Origin: a virus
Direction: 5' to 3' (one strand)
IMG/VR virus record: IMGVR_UViG_3300045968_000157
Span: 1 to 42,380 of that record
DNA length: 42,380 nt
The translations under genes were made by a program, and so were the position numbers. Below are positions 13,645 through 20,990 of this stretch, piece by piece. The notes beneath the pieces were generated by a model. It had not been told where the DNA came from, did not search any database, and saw only the letters and a program-made list of their open reading frames with translations. Numbering within the stretch: position 1 is the first letter of the stretch; the number at the start of each line of letters is the position of its first letter.

Positions 13645-14706
13645 ATGGCAAGTCTCGTACTGCGCCGTAACACCTGGCATCTCGCCTGGCGTTGGCGCGG
13701 AAAGCAAAAATCCCAATCGACGAAAGTCAAACACGATGGCAGGAGCAAAGATGGCGTTCCGATCCCGCCGGCCGCAGCGAAGCGCGAGCTCCGGCGACTC
13801 GAGGAGTCGATCGATCGCGGCCGAAGCTTCGAAACCAAAACGCTGTCGCAGCTGCTGGAGCTCGTCGAGAAGGAATACGCGACGGCAGGCTATGCGTCGG
13901 CCGGCTCGTTGAAATCGCGGATGGTCCACCTGCGTGAATTCTTTGGCACGCTGCGCGCGGATCGCCTGAACGAGACCGATTTTGCCGAGTACGCGGAGCA
14001 TCGAAAGAAGCCGCACGACGGCAAGGAAGGTGCCTCGAATGGATCGATTAACCGCGAGCTCGAAATGGCGATGAAGGCTTTGCGTATCGGAAAGATTTTT
14101 CCGCTGCCTGTCTTCAAGAAACTTCCCGAGTCGGCGCCGCGTCAGGGATTCTTTGACGACGCTATGATCAGCAAGGTCGTTGATGCCCTGCCCGAGTATC
14201 TGCGCCCGCCGTTTCTGTTTGGCTACTACACCGGATGGCGACGCGAGGAAGTGTTCGGACTCGAATGGACCGCGGTAGACTTTACGGCCGGCGAGGTTCG
14301 ACTTTGGGACAGCAAGAATGATCGGCCGAGAGTCTTTCCGATTGATGCGGTTGCCGGACTGCGGGACCTGCTTTTGGCGCAGCAGCCGAGGGAAGGCGAC
14401 GTTACGTCGACGTTTGTTTTTGCACGCCGACTCAAGAAGCGTAAAATCGCCCGGCGGATCACCGAATTCCGAAAGGCTCTCACCCGAGCCTGCGACGCTG
14501 CCGGATGCCCAGGGATGACGTTCCACGATCTGCGCCGAAGCGCGGCGCGTAATCTTGAGCTCGCCGGATGGCCGCGATCGCTTGTCATGTCGTGGATGGG
14601 ACACGAGACGGAAGCCATGTTTCACCGCTACAGGATTGTGAGCGCCGCGGATCGCGAGGTTGTTGTGCAGATGTTGGAAAAGCGAAAGGCGGTAGCGGGT
14701 AAGTGA
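13645..14706 (+). CDS. int: tyrosine integrase
   Basis: 353 residues, the usual length. A short N-terminal arm-binding part is followed by a core-binding helical domain (about 65-155) and the catalytic domain. The catalytic set is complete: R199 in TGWRREEV, K224 in DSKNDRP, H294 and R297 in FHDLRRSA, H320 in WMGHE and Y329 in FHRYR. It integrates the phage into the chromosome; the attP core lies 35 bases after its stop. The start follows GGAGGA. It lies opposite to the leftward operon and is the only plus-strand gene left of the repressor. Confidence 0.93.
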   Translation: MASLVLRRNTWHLAWRWRGKQKSQSTKVKHDGRSKDGVPIPPAAAKRELRRLEESIDRGRSFETKTLSQLLELVEKEYATAGYASAGSLKSRMVHLREFFGTLRADRLNETDFAEYAEHRKKPHDGKEGASNGSINRELEMAMKALRIGKIFPLPVFKKLPESAPRQGFFDDAMISKVVDALPEYLRPPFLFGYYTGWRREEVFGLEWTAVDFTAGEVRLWDSKNDRPRVFPIDAVAGLRDLLLAQQPREGDVTSTFVFARRLKKRKIARRITEFRKALTRACDAAGCPGMTFHDLRRSAARNLELAGWPRSLVMSWMGHETEAMFHRYRIVSAADREVVVQMLEKRKAVAGK

Positions 14707-14741
14707 TTGTGAAGATTGAAACTTTCTCAGAAGACCGCGAC

Positions 14742-14784
14742 GCTCATAACCCAAAGGTCGGAGGTTCAAATCCTCCCCCCGCAA
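14742..14784 (+). other. attP: attP core carrying the 3' half of an initiator tRNA-fMet gene
   Basis: The stretch begins with the CTCATAA anticodon loop (anticodon CAT) and CCC, followed by the variable region, a perfect T stem (GGAGG, TTCAAAT, CCTCC) and CCCCGCAA. The three Cs after the anticodon loop and the A at position 72 are hallmarks of bacterial initiator tRNA. The bases before the anticodon loop do not pair with the 3' anticodon stem, so only half a tRNA is present and it is not a working tRNA gene. This is the standard attP layout: recombination restores the host tRNA 3' end. It lies right after the integrase. Confidence 0.85.
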
Positions 14785-14823
14785 TATCTTACAAAGATCC
14801 ACTGTCCAAATGCTGACGCGAAT

Positions 14824-14842
14824 TCCCGCACAATCCCGCACA
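14824..14842 (+). repeat. tandem direct repeat near attP
   Basis: TCCCGCACA occurs twice with a 10-base period, about 40 bases past the attP core and before the excisionase-like gene. Direct repeats spaced by one helical turn beside attP are typical arm-type integrase or excisionase binding sites. Assignment is by position and spacing only. Confidence 0.45.
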
Positions 14843-14877
14843 GTGCCGCGCTCCGTGTTGGCAAACTGGTTGTACAT

Positions 14878-15093
14878 TTAGGCGTCCTTCGCTCTCTCGC
14901 GAATGAACGCGTCCAGGGCTTCACGCGGGATCAGATTCTTTCTCAGGAATTCGTTTTTCTTTGTTGGGTGAGGCAGGCGCTTTAAGGGAAACGCTCCCTG
15001 GGCGATGTAACCTTCCATCGTGCGTTTCGAAACGCCGATGTAATCCGCGCTTGCTTGCGTGTCGAGCAGCCGCGGCTGGATCGCCTCCCTCAC
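14878..15093 (-). CDS. excisionase-like helix-turn-helix protein
   Basis: 71 residues with the layout of MerR-like/excisionase DNA-binding domains: LLDTQASADYIGVSKRTMEG (helix-turn-helix), then YIAQGAFPLKRLPHP, the wing-like FLRKN segment and IPREALDAFIRE. GTG start overlapping the upstream stop. Position next to attP and the repeats supports a role as recombination directionality factor. A small regulator of other function is possible. Confidence 0.65.
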   Translation of the reverse strand: MREAIQPRLLDTQASADYIGVSKRTMEGYIAQGAFPLKRLPHPTKKNEFLRKNLIPREALDAFIRERAKDA

Positions 15094-15335
15094 AGCCGCA
15101 CCGTCCTGTCGAAAATTGAATCGATGAGATCCTTCGTGCCGTTCAGGTGATCGAGCGTCACATCGCCAGGAATAGCTTCGGTCTTGATGTCATTGCAGCG
15201 TTTGCAGATTCGAGTGACGAGCGTGAGAGATTCAACGGGAACGGAGCTGTAGAAGAGCTGACCGACTGCAGGCTGGCTCTTGACGGCATTCAGCCATCGC
15301 CAGGTGTGGCCTAATTTTTCGCAACAAAACAACAC
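15090..15335 (-). CDS. hypothetical protein, 81 aa
   Basis: GTG start with GAGGA before it. It has an early C-C-E-K-L-G-H-T-W-R stretch and a central RICKRCND pair, so it may bind zinc. The rest is unremarkable. It is coupled to the excisionase-like gene by a four-base overlap. Confidence 0.5.
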   Translation of the reverse strand: MLFCCEKLGHTWRWLNAVKSQPAVGQLFYSSVPVESLTLVTRICKRCNDIKTEAIPGDVTLDHLNGTKDLIDSIFDRTVRL

Positions 15336-15427
15336 GCTGTCCTCATCTTTCGAGAGCAGCGTGAATTCGGATTTTCAGAAGCGGCTTCGCAGGCCGAGCG
15401 CAGAATGAACCTGTCAGGGGAATTCTG

Positions 15428-15847
15428 TCAACGAAAATCTTGCTTCTCCTCTGCAGTGACCTCCCAATTCGTATTTGCCGAGTTGATTGTGAGGTAATAA
15501 CGGCCAGGAGCACCACGAACGTAAGACACATCGGAGCCCGCCGCCGTGCTGTTGGCAGCGAGCGCGACGAGTTTATTATTCGCGTCATAGACCATGATCT
15601 GCAAAATCCCGTCTGACGCGGACTTCCAGTTGATCCGCCATTCCGCGCCCTTCGTCGCGAACGACTCGGTTGTCTTAGTGCCTGTTCCCTTCCAGGATCC
15701 GACCGTATTCCATCCGGACGGCGCGGGCTTGGTCGTGGCGAGATTGGTTTCAAGGACTTTTACCTGCGCTTCGAGCTCTGCGATCCGCGCGCGTAGAGCA
15801 GCCTCGTTTCCCTGAAGCAAAAGAGCGAACACCAAAAGTAGCTTCAT
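15428..15847 (-). CDS. exported coiled-coil protein, 139 aa
   Basis: The N-terminus looks like a short signal peptide (MKLLLVFALLLQGNEA), followed by a coiled coil (LRARIAELEAQVKVLETNL, about 18-38), a TTKPAPSG linker and a compact beta domain (about 45-135: GSWKGTGTKTTESF, WRINWKS, RYYLTINSANTNWEVT). That domain resembles small secreted beta-sandwich proteins. Encoded downstream of the repressor, so it may be expressed from the prophage and act at the cell envelope. That role is inferred. Confidence 0.55.
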   Translation of the reverse strand: MKLLLVFALLLQGNEAALRARIAELEAQVKVLETNLATTKPAPSGWNTVGSWKGTGTKTTESFATKGAEWRINWKSASDGILQIMVYDANNKLVALAANSTAAGSDVSYVRGAPGRYYLTINSANTNWEVTAEEKQDFR

Positions 15848-15948
15848 TCTCCGGTTCCTTTCAATGCGTCGATTCGTTTCGCGACTTCTTCAGCATTGTC
15901 GCGAATCGCGCGACAACTCTCGCAGGCTTCGACGATACGTTCAGTCAT
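15844..15948 (-). CDS. hypothetical protein, 34 aa
   Basis: Small helical protein (MTERIVEACESCRAIRD then a KRIDAL helix) whose stop overlaps the next ATG by four bases. An in-frame ATG at 15984 could add 12 residues. Function unknown; support is the tight coupling. Confidence 0.4.
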   Translation of the reverse strand: MTERIVEACESCRAIRDNAEEVAKRIDALKGTGE

Positions 15949-16061
15949 TTTGTTTCGCTCGCCCGCAGCAACCTTGACCACCATGGCCTCGAACGAGTAA
16001 TGCTGATGTTGCTTGCGTCCTGCGCCAGTAACGATGCCCTTCCTGGGTCGCGCGGGCCGAG

Positions 16062-16406
16062 CTAATGCTCGCCAGCGGCCCTCCTGGGTCCACGGAGGTC
16101 CTGAACCTGGAGCCGAATGTATCGCTCAACTTCATCTTTCCGCGAATCATCAGCGAGTAATTTATCAAGAGCATCATGCAAATCCGAGTTTCGTTTCCGA
16201 TCTTCTGGAAGCATGAAACATTGCTTCATTGTGAGTGTGGGCCTGACTAGCCCCACCATCTTTTCGAGCTGTTCAAATTTCGGTGCCTGCCTGTCGTTTT
16301 CCCACTCACTCACGGTTACAGGGTGAACTCCAATCTTTTTCGAAAACTGCTCCTGATTGACTCCAATTCGTTCGCGGATTCTTGTTACCAGCCAGCCCCA
16401 GCCCAC
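16062..16406 (-). CDS. CI-like repressor, XRE-type helix-turn-helix
   Basis: 114 residues. The N-terminal helix-turn-helix is clear (RIRERIGVNQEQFSKKIGVH, then VTVSEWENDRQAPKFEQLEK). The C-terminal part is a charged helix (DDSRKDEVERYIRLQ) without the LexA-type self-cleavage domain, so it cannot be inactivated by RecA-driven autocleavage. The start is uncertain: GTG at 16406 fits the domain, while the frame is open to 16490. It diverges from the Cro-like gene, which is the usual immunity arrangement. Confidence 0.75.
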   Translation of the reverse strand: MGWGWLVTRIRERIGVNQEQFSKKIGVHPVTVSEWENDRQAPKFEQLEKMVGLVRPTLTMKQCFMLPEDRKRNSDLHDALDKLLADDSRKDEVERYIRLQVQDLRGPRRAAGEH

Positions 16407-16464
16407 GCAAACATTGATATCCCAGCAACTTAACTGATGGAAGAAAAATGTTCGAAATAAATAG

Positions 16465-16504
16465 TTGACGCAGTGTAATCTACTGTGCAACAGTGTGCCG
16501 CACT
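16465..16504. promoter_or_regulatory. immunity operator/promoter region
   Basis: Between the repressor and the Cro-like gene lie a TTGACG (16465-16470) that could be a rightward -35 and two inverted repeats: CAGT-N7-ACTG (16471-16485) and AGTG-N5-CACT (16492-16504). The second ends directly at the Cro-like ATG. The half sites resemble each other, so they may be operators for one or both regulators. No clear -10 box is visible on either strand. Confidence 0.45.
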
Positions 16505-16741
16505 ATGAAACAGCGTGTCGTAAATCAGGTCGACACTGAAAAATTGGTAGCCATTCGGACTCGCAGGATGACACGGGCCGAGCTTGTCGTTGCCGTGAAA
16601 TATTGGGGCCACAAAAGTATCGAGAATCTTGAGACGGGCAGGACGCGCGTCAGTGATCGTTTGATCGCTCGCGTATGTGAAGTTTTGGAAATCGATCCAT
16701 CGGAGATCGAGCCTCGCGAGAGAAAACGCCGTGCGTCGTGA
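16505..16741 (+). CDS. Cro-like regulator, XRE-type helix-turn-helix
   Basis: 78 residues. MTRAELVVAVKYWGHKSIEN is a helix-turn-helix followed by LETGRTRVSDRLIARVCEVL, the usual XRE pattern, and a short basic C-terminus. It is the first gene of the rightward early operon and diverges from the repressor. The ATG at 16505 has no clear ribosome binding site and abuts an inverted repeat; a GTG at 16493 is an alternative. It probably shuts off the repressor promoter in lytic growth. Confidence 0.7.
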   Translation: MKQRVVNQVDTEKLVAIRTRRMTRAELVVAVKYWGHKSIENLETGRTRVSDRLIARVCEVLEIDPSEIEPRERKRRAS

Positions 16742-16941
16742 TCGAGCGGACTGTTCTCGCATGCAAGCGTCCGAAGTGTCGGAACCTTGCGAAGAAAGAC
16801 AAGCGTGGGCTTTGCGGCACTTGCTACAACGCCGCAATGCGGGCCATCAAACAGGGTCGAGCTGAGGATGAGTTGGTAAGAGAAGGAAAGCTGAATCCGA
16901 AGCGTGAGAAGGCTATTGATTGGTTTATGAATACGGCGTGA
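16738..16941 (+). CDS. zinc-finger protein, 67 aa
   Basis: GTG start overlapping the Cro-like stop. C9-x4-C14 and C26-x2-C29 (CKRPKC, CGTC) form a small zinc site, followed by a helix with many charges. Resembles the short DNA-binding finger proteins found in early phage operons. Function unknown. Confidence 0.55.
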   Translation: MIERTVLACKRPKCRNLAKKDKRGLCGTCYNAAMRAIKQGRAEDELVREGKLNPKREKAIDWFMNTA

Positions 16942-17014
16942 ATCTGGACTGATCGACTTCGCAGGCCGATCCCAGACAAACACTAACGAAGAACTGAACG
17001 GGAAAGGTGCATCT

Positions 17015-17255
17015 ATGGCCGACAAAGTGAAATGCAATTTCTGCTCAAAAGGTTTTTGCTGACGCAGAACTCTGCGCCAAACACAAAGAAGCATCCAAAG
17101 GGCTACATCCCGACAGAAAAGGGAACTGGACGACAAGGCGAAGACGGCGCTGTGGGCTTTCTTCAACAGCGACGGCACCGACAAAAGGGTTACTGAACGC
17201 CGCAAAACAAGCCAACGCCTACAGGTCGACCGAGGCGCAGGGCCAGGCGAAGTAA
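17015..17255 (+). pseudogene. small zinc-type gene with a frameshift
   Basis: The ATG at 17015 (MADKVKCNFCSKGF) meets a stop after 15 codons. Shifting by one base at the run of five Ts (17053-17057) continues as ADAELCAKHKEASK and stays open to TAA at 17255, ending AAKQANAYRSTEAQGQAK. The middle (about 17100-17180) reads more naturally in yet another frame (KTALWAFFNSDGTD), which hints at further compensating shifts. CxxC and a later C-x2-H suggest a zinc finger. It may be a decayed gene or sequence error at homopolymers. Confidence 0.45.
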
Positions 17256-17274
17256 CCAAAATCAGGAGGGACAC

Positions 17275-17451
17275 GTGTCTCTACGCTGGACTGACAACGA
17301 TCAATCGATAACGCCTAACGATCTCGCTGAAGACTACAAGAAGAGACTGACGCGCGGCCAGTACGTCACGGCGGTCTTTATCGGCGGCACGTTTCTCGGC
17401 GCAATTCTGGTGCTGCTGTTCTTCGCATCCCCGTTCTGGAGCCAGCGATGA
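17275..17451 (+). CDS. single-span membrane protein, 58 aa
   Basis: GTG start with AGGAGG just before it. A hydrophilic N-terminus (WTDNDQSITPNDLAEDYKKR) precedes one membrane segment (AVFIGGTFLGAILVLLFFA). It overlaps the next gene by four bases. Function unknown. Confidence 0.6.
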   Translation: MSLRWTDNDQSITPNDLAEDYKKRLTRGQYVTAVFIGGTFLGAILVLLFFASPFWSQR

Positions 17452-17750
17452 GCAAGCACACGTCGGGGCCTTGGGACGTTGATCCGAACGACAAATTCGC
17501 AGTCACCGCAGATTGTGATGGCCTTCAAGTGTGCGGAACGGAGTACGAAGATCGCGCCGACGATGAGAACGCCGCGAACGCCCGCCTGATCGCCGCAGCG
17601 CCGGAGCTGCTGGACGTCTGCAAAGTCGCACGCGGGGCATTGATTGATCGATTTAATCCCGACTGGTCACCCTACATACGTGAAAGCGTCGAGAAAGTTC
17701 TGGGCCGGCTGGAAGCAGTGATCGAGAAAGCCGAGGGCGTTGCTCAATGA
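17448..17750 (+). CDS. conserved phage protein of unknown function, 100 aa
   Basis: Matches a very common phage family by its start (SKHTSGPWDVD) and its signature NARLIAAAPELLDVCK, followed by a helix. The function of the family is unknown. GGAG six bases before the start; overlaps both neighbours by four bases. Confidence 0.75.
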   Translation: MSKHTSGPWDVDPNDKFAVTADCDGLQVCGTEYEDRADDENAANARLIAAAPELLDVCKVARGALIDRFNPDWSPYIRESVEKVLGRLEAVIEKAEGVAQ

Positions 17751-17992
17751 GTCGCCCTGACCCGCGCATCAACCTCGAACTGATCCGAAACCTGACGGCA
17801 GCAGCGAGCGACAACCAAGTGGACGAGGTTCAGGCTCGAATCGCGGAACTCGCAAGAAAGCATGCCTGGACACCGGAAGAAATGATGGACGTCATTCATC
17901 TGGTCTTCGATTCATCAAAAAGAGCCAGGCTGGACGCGTTCGAGACCGCTGGTATTGCATTGCGCGACACGCTCGGCAAGGTGCTGCGGTGA
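17747..17992 (+). CDS. hypothetical helical protein, 81 aa
   Basis: All-helical by appearance, with VDEVQARIAELARKHAWTPE and a second helix at the C-terminus. No family recognised. Coupled by four-base overlaps on both sides. Confidence 0.55.
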   Translation: MSRPDPRINLELIRNLTAAASDNQVDEVQARIAELARKHAWTPEEMMDVIHLVFDSSKRARLDAFETAGIALRDTLGKVLR

Positions 17993-18162
17993 TCGAAATC
18001 ACGATCGTCTTTAATGGCGACCGCAAGTTGCAGATTCACCCGCCCGAGGAACGCGACGTTCGTCTGCTCGATTTGATGCTGCGCGATGTGAAAACACTGT
18101 CGGTGACGAAGGTCGGCAATGACTATCACCTGGTGCCGATCGACGAAAAGGAAAAGCGATGA
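17989..18162 (+). CDS. hypothetical protein, 57 aa
   Basis: GTG start overlapping the upstream stop; the stop overlaps the next ATG. Short alternating beta and helix segments (IEITIVFNGDRKLQ, VRLLDLMLRDVKTL). Function unknown. Confidence 0.5.
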   Translation: MIEITIVFNGDRKLQIHPPEERDVRLLDLMLRDVKTLSVTKVGNDYHLVPIDEKEKR

Positions 18163-18293
18163 ATATGTGCGAGGCCTGCGAGCGCGGCGACCATCAGAAC
18201 TGCGGCATGCAGACGTGGTGTGAATGCGAGTGCGAAGGCGACGACCGTAGAGATATCGACGCCCACCTGGGTTATGTCGGAGAAGGAGAATAA
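18159..18293 (+). CDS. cysteine-rich acidic protein, 44 aa
   Basis: Six cysteines and a histidine in the first 25 residues (MCEACERGDHQNC, WCECEC), then an acidic tail. Looks like a tiny zinc protein. Overlaps the upstream gene by four bases. Function unknown. Confidence 0.5.
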   Translation: MNMCEACERGDHQNCGMQTWCECECEGDDRRDIDAHLGYVGEGE

Positions 18294-18294
18294 T

Positions 18295-19179
18295 TTGAAA
18301 AACGAAGCTGAGGCTGTAGAGCCCGAGATCATCGAAGGCGAAGAGCGTAGCGTGACACTGCGCCGGCCGAATATTCCTACAACCATCAACGAGCTCGCGG
18401 CCCTTGATCAGAACCGCGGCAAGGCGATCATCGAACATCGCGCCGAGATCCTGCAGACGCTGCGATCCTTCTCGATCCAGCTGACCACGCCGCGAGACTG
18501 GACACTCTACAAAACTCCTGACGGTGTGATCACCGGTTTTCTCGATGATGCCGGATGCGATCGCATCAAGAAGCTTTGGGGAATTCAGATCAGCAACATC
18601 GGACAGATGACTCGAATCCCTGCCGAAGGACTCGCGGCAGACGGTGCCTTCGCCTATCAGATCACCGGCGACGGTCAGTGCGCGATGACCGGTGAATCCG
18701 TCTTTGAAATGGAAGGTGTCCGCTACAGCAACGAAAGATACGCGATGGAGAAGGACGAAGGCATCCAGCGCGAGGTTGCTGTCCGCAAAGCTGCGCGCGC
18801 CAACCTGGACGGCGGCATTGTGCGCGAGCTCGCAGGCCTGAAGTCTGTTCCGATCGAGGAGCTTGAGAACGCCTGGAAGGGCACATGGAAGAAAACGGAG
18901 GCCTGCAACAAGGGTCGCGGCTTCGGATCGCGCACGGAGCGCCTCGGAAGCGGCTCCGAATCCAGCCATGGTATCGATCCTGCCGACATTCCGGAATGCG
19001 ATGTCTGCCGAATTCAGCTTGTATGGCGCGAGGGAAAGGGCGGCAAAGAGGGTTTCTTTGGTTGCAGGAACTGGGAGAAACACAAAGAGACCAAGGTGAT
19101 TATTCCGCTCGGAAAAGCAAAGGAACTCGCGGAAAAGAAACGGTCCACGGCGGTGCGCGAAGCAGGTCAGGAGGGGTGA
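18295..19179 (+). CDS. zinc-ribbon protein, possible single-strand annealing protein
   Basis: 294 residues from a TTG start at 18295, chosen because AAGGAG lies six bases before it. The middle (about 50-200) is a mixed alpha/beta domain with PRDWTLYKTPDG, EREVAVRKAARANLDGGIVR-type and GLKSVPIEELENAW segments; the C-terminus holds a topoisomerase-type ribbon (CDVC, then GFFGCRNW). No family is recognised with confidence. Its place one gene before a Cas4-like nuclease fits the common pairing of annealing protein and exonuclease, so a recombination role is possible, at low confidence. Confidence 0.45.
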   Translation: MKNEAEAVEPEIIEGEERSVTLRRPNIPTTINELAALDQNRGKAIIEHRAEILQTLRSFSIQLTTPRDWTLYKTPDGVITGFLDDAGCDRIKKLWGIQISNIGQMTRIPAEGLAADGAFAYQITGDGQCAMTGESVFEMEGVRYSNERYAMEKDEGIQREVAVRKAARANLDGGIVRELAGLKSVPIEELENAWKGTWKKTEACNKGRGFGSRTERLGSGSESSHGIDPADIPECDVCRIQLVWREGKGGKEGFFGCRNWEKHKETKVIIPLGKAKELAEKKRSTAVREAGQEG

Positions 19180-19643
19180 TGATGCACTACTGCCCGCAGT
19201 GCGGGTCTCGTTGCTGTGAATGGTGTGGCTCTCGTCTGTTGATGGGCAGGCGCCGCTTTTGCTCCGTTAAATGTCTCAATGAATCACAAACTAAAACGCT
19301 GCGCGATCACGTGTTTTCGCGAATCCCTATTCTCGGTAAAACCGAATGCTGGCCATGGACCGGGCAGGTAAAGAGCCCCGCTGGATATGGGGTACTCCAT
19401 CTCATGCAGTCGCAGAAGCACAGGAAGCGGCGGACCGTTTTTGGTCATCGCGCAATTTATGAGCTCCTGAACGGCCCGATAGCGCCTGGAGTTGAGGTCC
19501 TTCACACGTGCGACAACCCGCCATGCTGCAATCCTGCTCATTTAAGGCTCGGCACGCACAGAGACAACATGCTGGATATGATTCAGAAAGGGCGGAATCC
19601 AGTGATAGGGCGACGTCTGGAAACCGAGGTGCGTGCAGTATGA
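19179..19643 (+). CDS. HNH endonuclease (HNH_3 type)
   Basis: 154 residues. The N-terminal 35 residues hold four CxxC-type pairs (CPQC, CCEWC, CSVKC). The C-terminal half is a typical HNH_3 domain: ECWPWTG, GYGVL, RAIYELLNGPI, then VLHTCDNPPCCNPAHLRLGT and a final NMLDMIQKGR. The catalytic His and zinc-binding Cys are intact. Such genes are often free-standing homing-type endonucleases. Here it separates the putative annealing protein from the Cas4-like nuclease, which suggests an insertion. It overlaps both neighbours by one to four bases. Confidence 0.85.
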   Translation: MMHYCPQCGSRCCEWCGSRLLMGRRRFCSVKCLNESQTKTLRDHVFSRIPILGKTECWPWTGQVKSPAGYGVLHLMQSQKHRKRRTVFGHRAIYELLNGPIAPGVEVLHTCDNPPCCNPAHLRLGTHRDNMLDMIQKGRNPVIGRRLETEVRAV

Positions 19644-20689
19644 GCGCTGCCGTTCTGACTCCTACTGAAATCGCCGAAGGCATCGCGAAGGGGTTTCAAG
19701 ACTTCATCGAGGCCGAGGAGCGCCGCAGCCGCAGCGGGTCATCCCGCGAATACGTCTGGGCCTCCAGCTGGCGAGCGTGTACGCGCCAGATGACTCTGGA
19801 GATGATCGAACCGGGCAAGCTCCCTGAATTCTCCACAGATACGCTTGCCAACTTCCGCCGCGGCAAGGATCGTGAGCGCGATCTGCTGGCCGACCTGACG
19901 CGCGCCGGCCGCAACGCCAATCCATCCTTCGAAGTGGTGGGCCGCGAGGAACGCTTCGAACTGCGAGATCACAAAGGCCGGGTGGTGATCGTGGGCAAAG
20001 TCGACGCCCGGCTAAAGATCGGACGTGCGTCGCATCCCCTGGAAGTGAAATCCTGGAATCCGAATCTGGTTGCCCGCGTTGAAGAGTTTGGCGACTTGTT
20101 CGAGAACCGGTGGACGCGATCCGGCGCGCATCAGATCCTGGCGTACCTGCTGGCTACGAATGAGTCCCTGGGGTTTTTTCTGCTAGATCGTAATGGTCTG
20201 CCGCGGTTGTTGCCAGTGGAACTCTACAAATATCTTGATCGCATTGAAGACTTTCTGGCCCGGGCAGAGATCGCGCTGGATGCAAAAGAACGGTTTGCAG
20301 CGTCCGGCGCCGATCGCGATCTGCCTCCGTTCATCGACGATCCCATGGAGTGCAAGTACTGCGGGTTCTATGGATCAAGCTGCAATCCTCCGTCATACAG
20401 CGACGGCGCGGGCCTGATCGTGGATCCGGAATGGATCCAGAAGATCGAGCGCTGGGCGAATCTGGAAGGCGCGGGCGAGGAGTACGCGACGCTGGACAAA
20501 GAGATCAAGGCGAAGTTCCGCGGTACGGAGCTCGCGCTTGCCGGCAGCTACCTTCTGTCCGGCCGATGGCAAAAGGACACCAAGTACGACATTCCGCCGG
20601 CGGTGAAGGCGCAAATCGACGCGCTAAAACAGCCGTATTCAAAGAAGGTCGACAAGGGGAAATTCTTCCTGTCTGTGTCCAAAGTTTAA
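19640..20689 (+). CDS. Cas4/RecB-like PD-(D/E)XK nuclease with an Fe-S cysteine set
   Basis: 349 residues. The nuclease core shows D122 in GKVDARL, E135 and K137 in PLEVKSW, and a QILAYLLATN helix. C47 in the N-terminal part plus C238, C241 and C248 (CKYCGFYGSSC) form the one-plus-three cysteine arrangement that holds a 4Fe-4S cluster in Cas4 and AddB-type nucleases. Likely a 5'-3' or end-processing exonuclease used in phage recombination or replication. No cas1 or CRISPR is present, so a CRISPR role is unlikely. Confidence 0.8.
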   Translation: MSAAVLTPTEIAEGIAKGFQDFIEAEERRSRSGSSREYVWASSWRACTRQMTLEMIEPGKLPEFSTDTLANFRRGKDRERDLLADLTRAGRNANPSFEVVGREERFELRDHKGRVVIVGKVDARLKIGRASHPLEVKSWNPNLVARVEEFGDLFENRWTRSGAHQILAYLLATNESLGFFLLDRNGLPRLLPVELYKYLDRIEDFLARAEIALDAKERFAASGADRDLPPFIDDPMECKYCGFYGSSCNPPSYSDGAGLIVDPEWIQKIERWANLEGAGEEYATLDKEIKAKFRGTELALAGSYLLSGRWQKDTKYDIPPAVKAQIDALKQPYSKKVDKGKFFLSVSKV

Positions 20690-20747
20690 CCGACATCCCT
20701 CTCCGGGGATCCCGAGCCGCCGGGCGCGCGGCAACCAGGAACCCGAA

Positions 20748-20784
20748 ATCCGGTGCTGTTTTTGAGCTGAGGACGGCGCCGGAT
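20748..20784 (+). other. hairpin after the Cas4-like gene
   Basis: In a 136-base gap, ATCCGGTGC (20748-20756) can pair with GCGCCGGAT (20776-20784) over nine positions with one G-U pair, around a 19-base loop containing a T run. It is not followed by a T run, so it is not a standard terminator. It may shape processing or translation of the following gene. Confidence 0.35.
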
Positions 20785-20825
20785 GCGGGAGGGCGGTAGG
20801 CTCAGCGACAGATGGAGCTATTCAC

Positions 20826-20990
20826 GTGAAGTACCTCATCAGAGTTATCCGCAAGGACGACGGCTATACCAGGGAAATTGCGGAACAAGAGTGGGATGCG
20901 AACGAAGAGCTTGCCGATGAGATCGGCGAGCAAGCCGGATCGATGATCGCAGAAGCGATCCAATGTGATGTTGCGAAGGAGAAAGCATGA
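20826..20990 (+). CDS. hypothetical protein, 54 aa
   Basis: GTG start. An amphipathic beta segment (KYLIRVIRKDDGY) is followed by an acidic helix. The stop overlaps the next start by four bases. Function unknown. Confidence 0.5.
   Translation: MKYLIRVIRKDDGYTREIAEQEWDANEELADEIGEQAGSMIAEAIQCDVAKEKA

Noticed and set aside
14742-14784. A functional tRNA gene
   Set aside because: Only the 3' half from the anticodon loop onward is present; the 5' half does not pair with it. It fits an attP core instead.
13468-14877. A 469-residue open frame on the minus strand opposite the integrase
   Set aside because: It runs opposite a clearly functional integrase with complete catalytic residues, and its product is arginine-rich without any recognisable motif. 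High-GC codon use leaves such shadow frames.
16525-17274. A 249-residue minus-strand open frame opposite the Cro-like gene
   Set aside because: It opposes a helix-turn-helix gene and a zinc-finger gene and gives a low-complexity serine and leucine-rich product without a family.
17896-19083. A 395-residue minus-strand open frame
   Set aside because: Antisense to a coupled string of plus-strand genes with overlapping starts and ribosome binding sites; no domain is visible.
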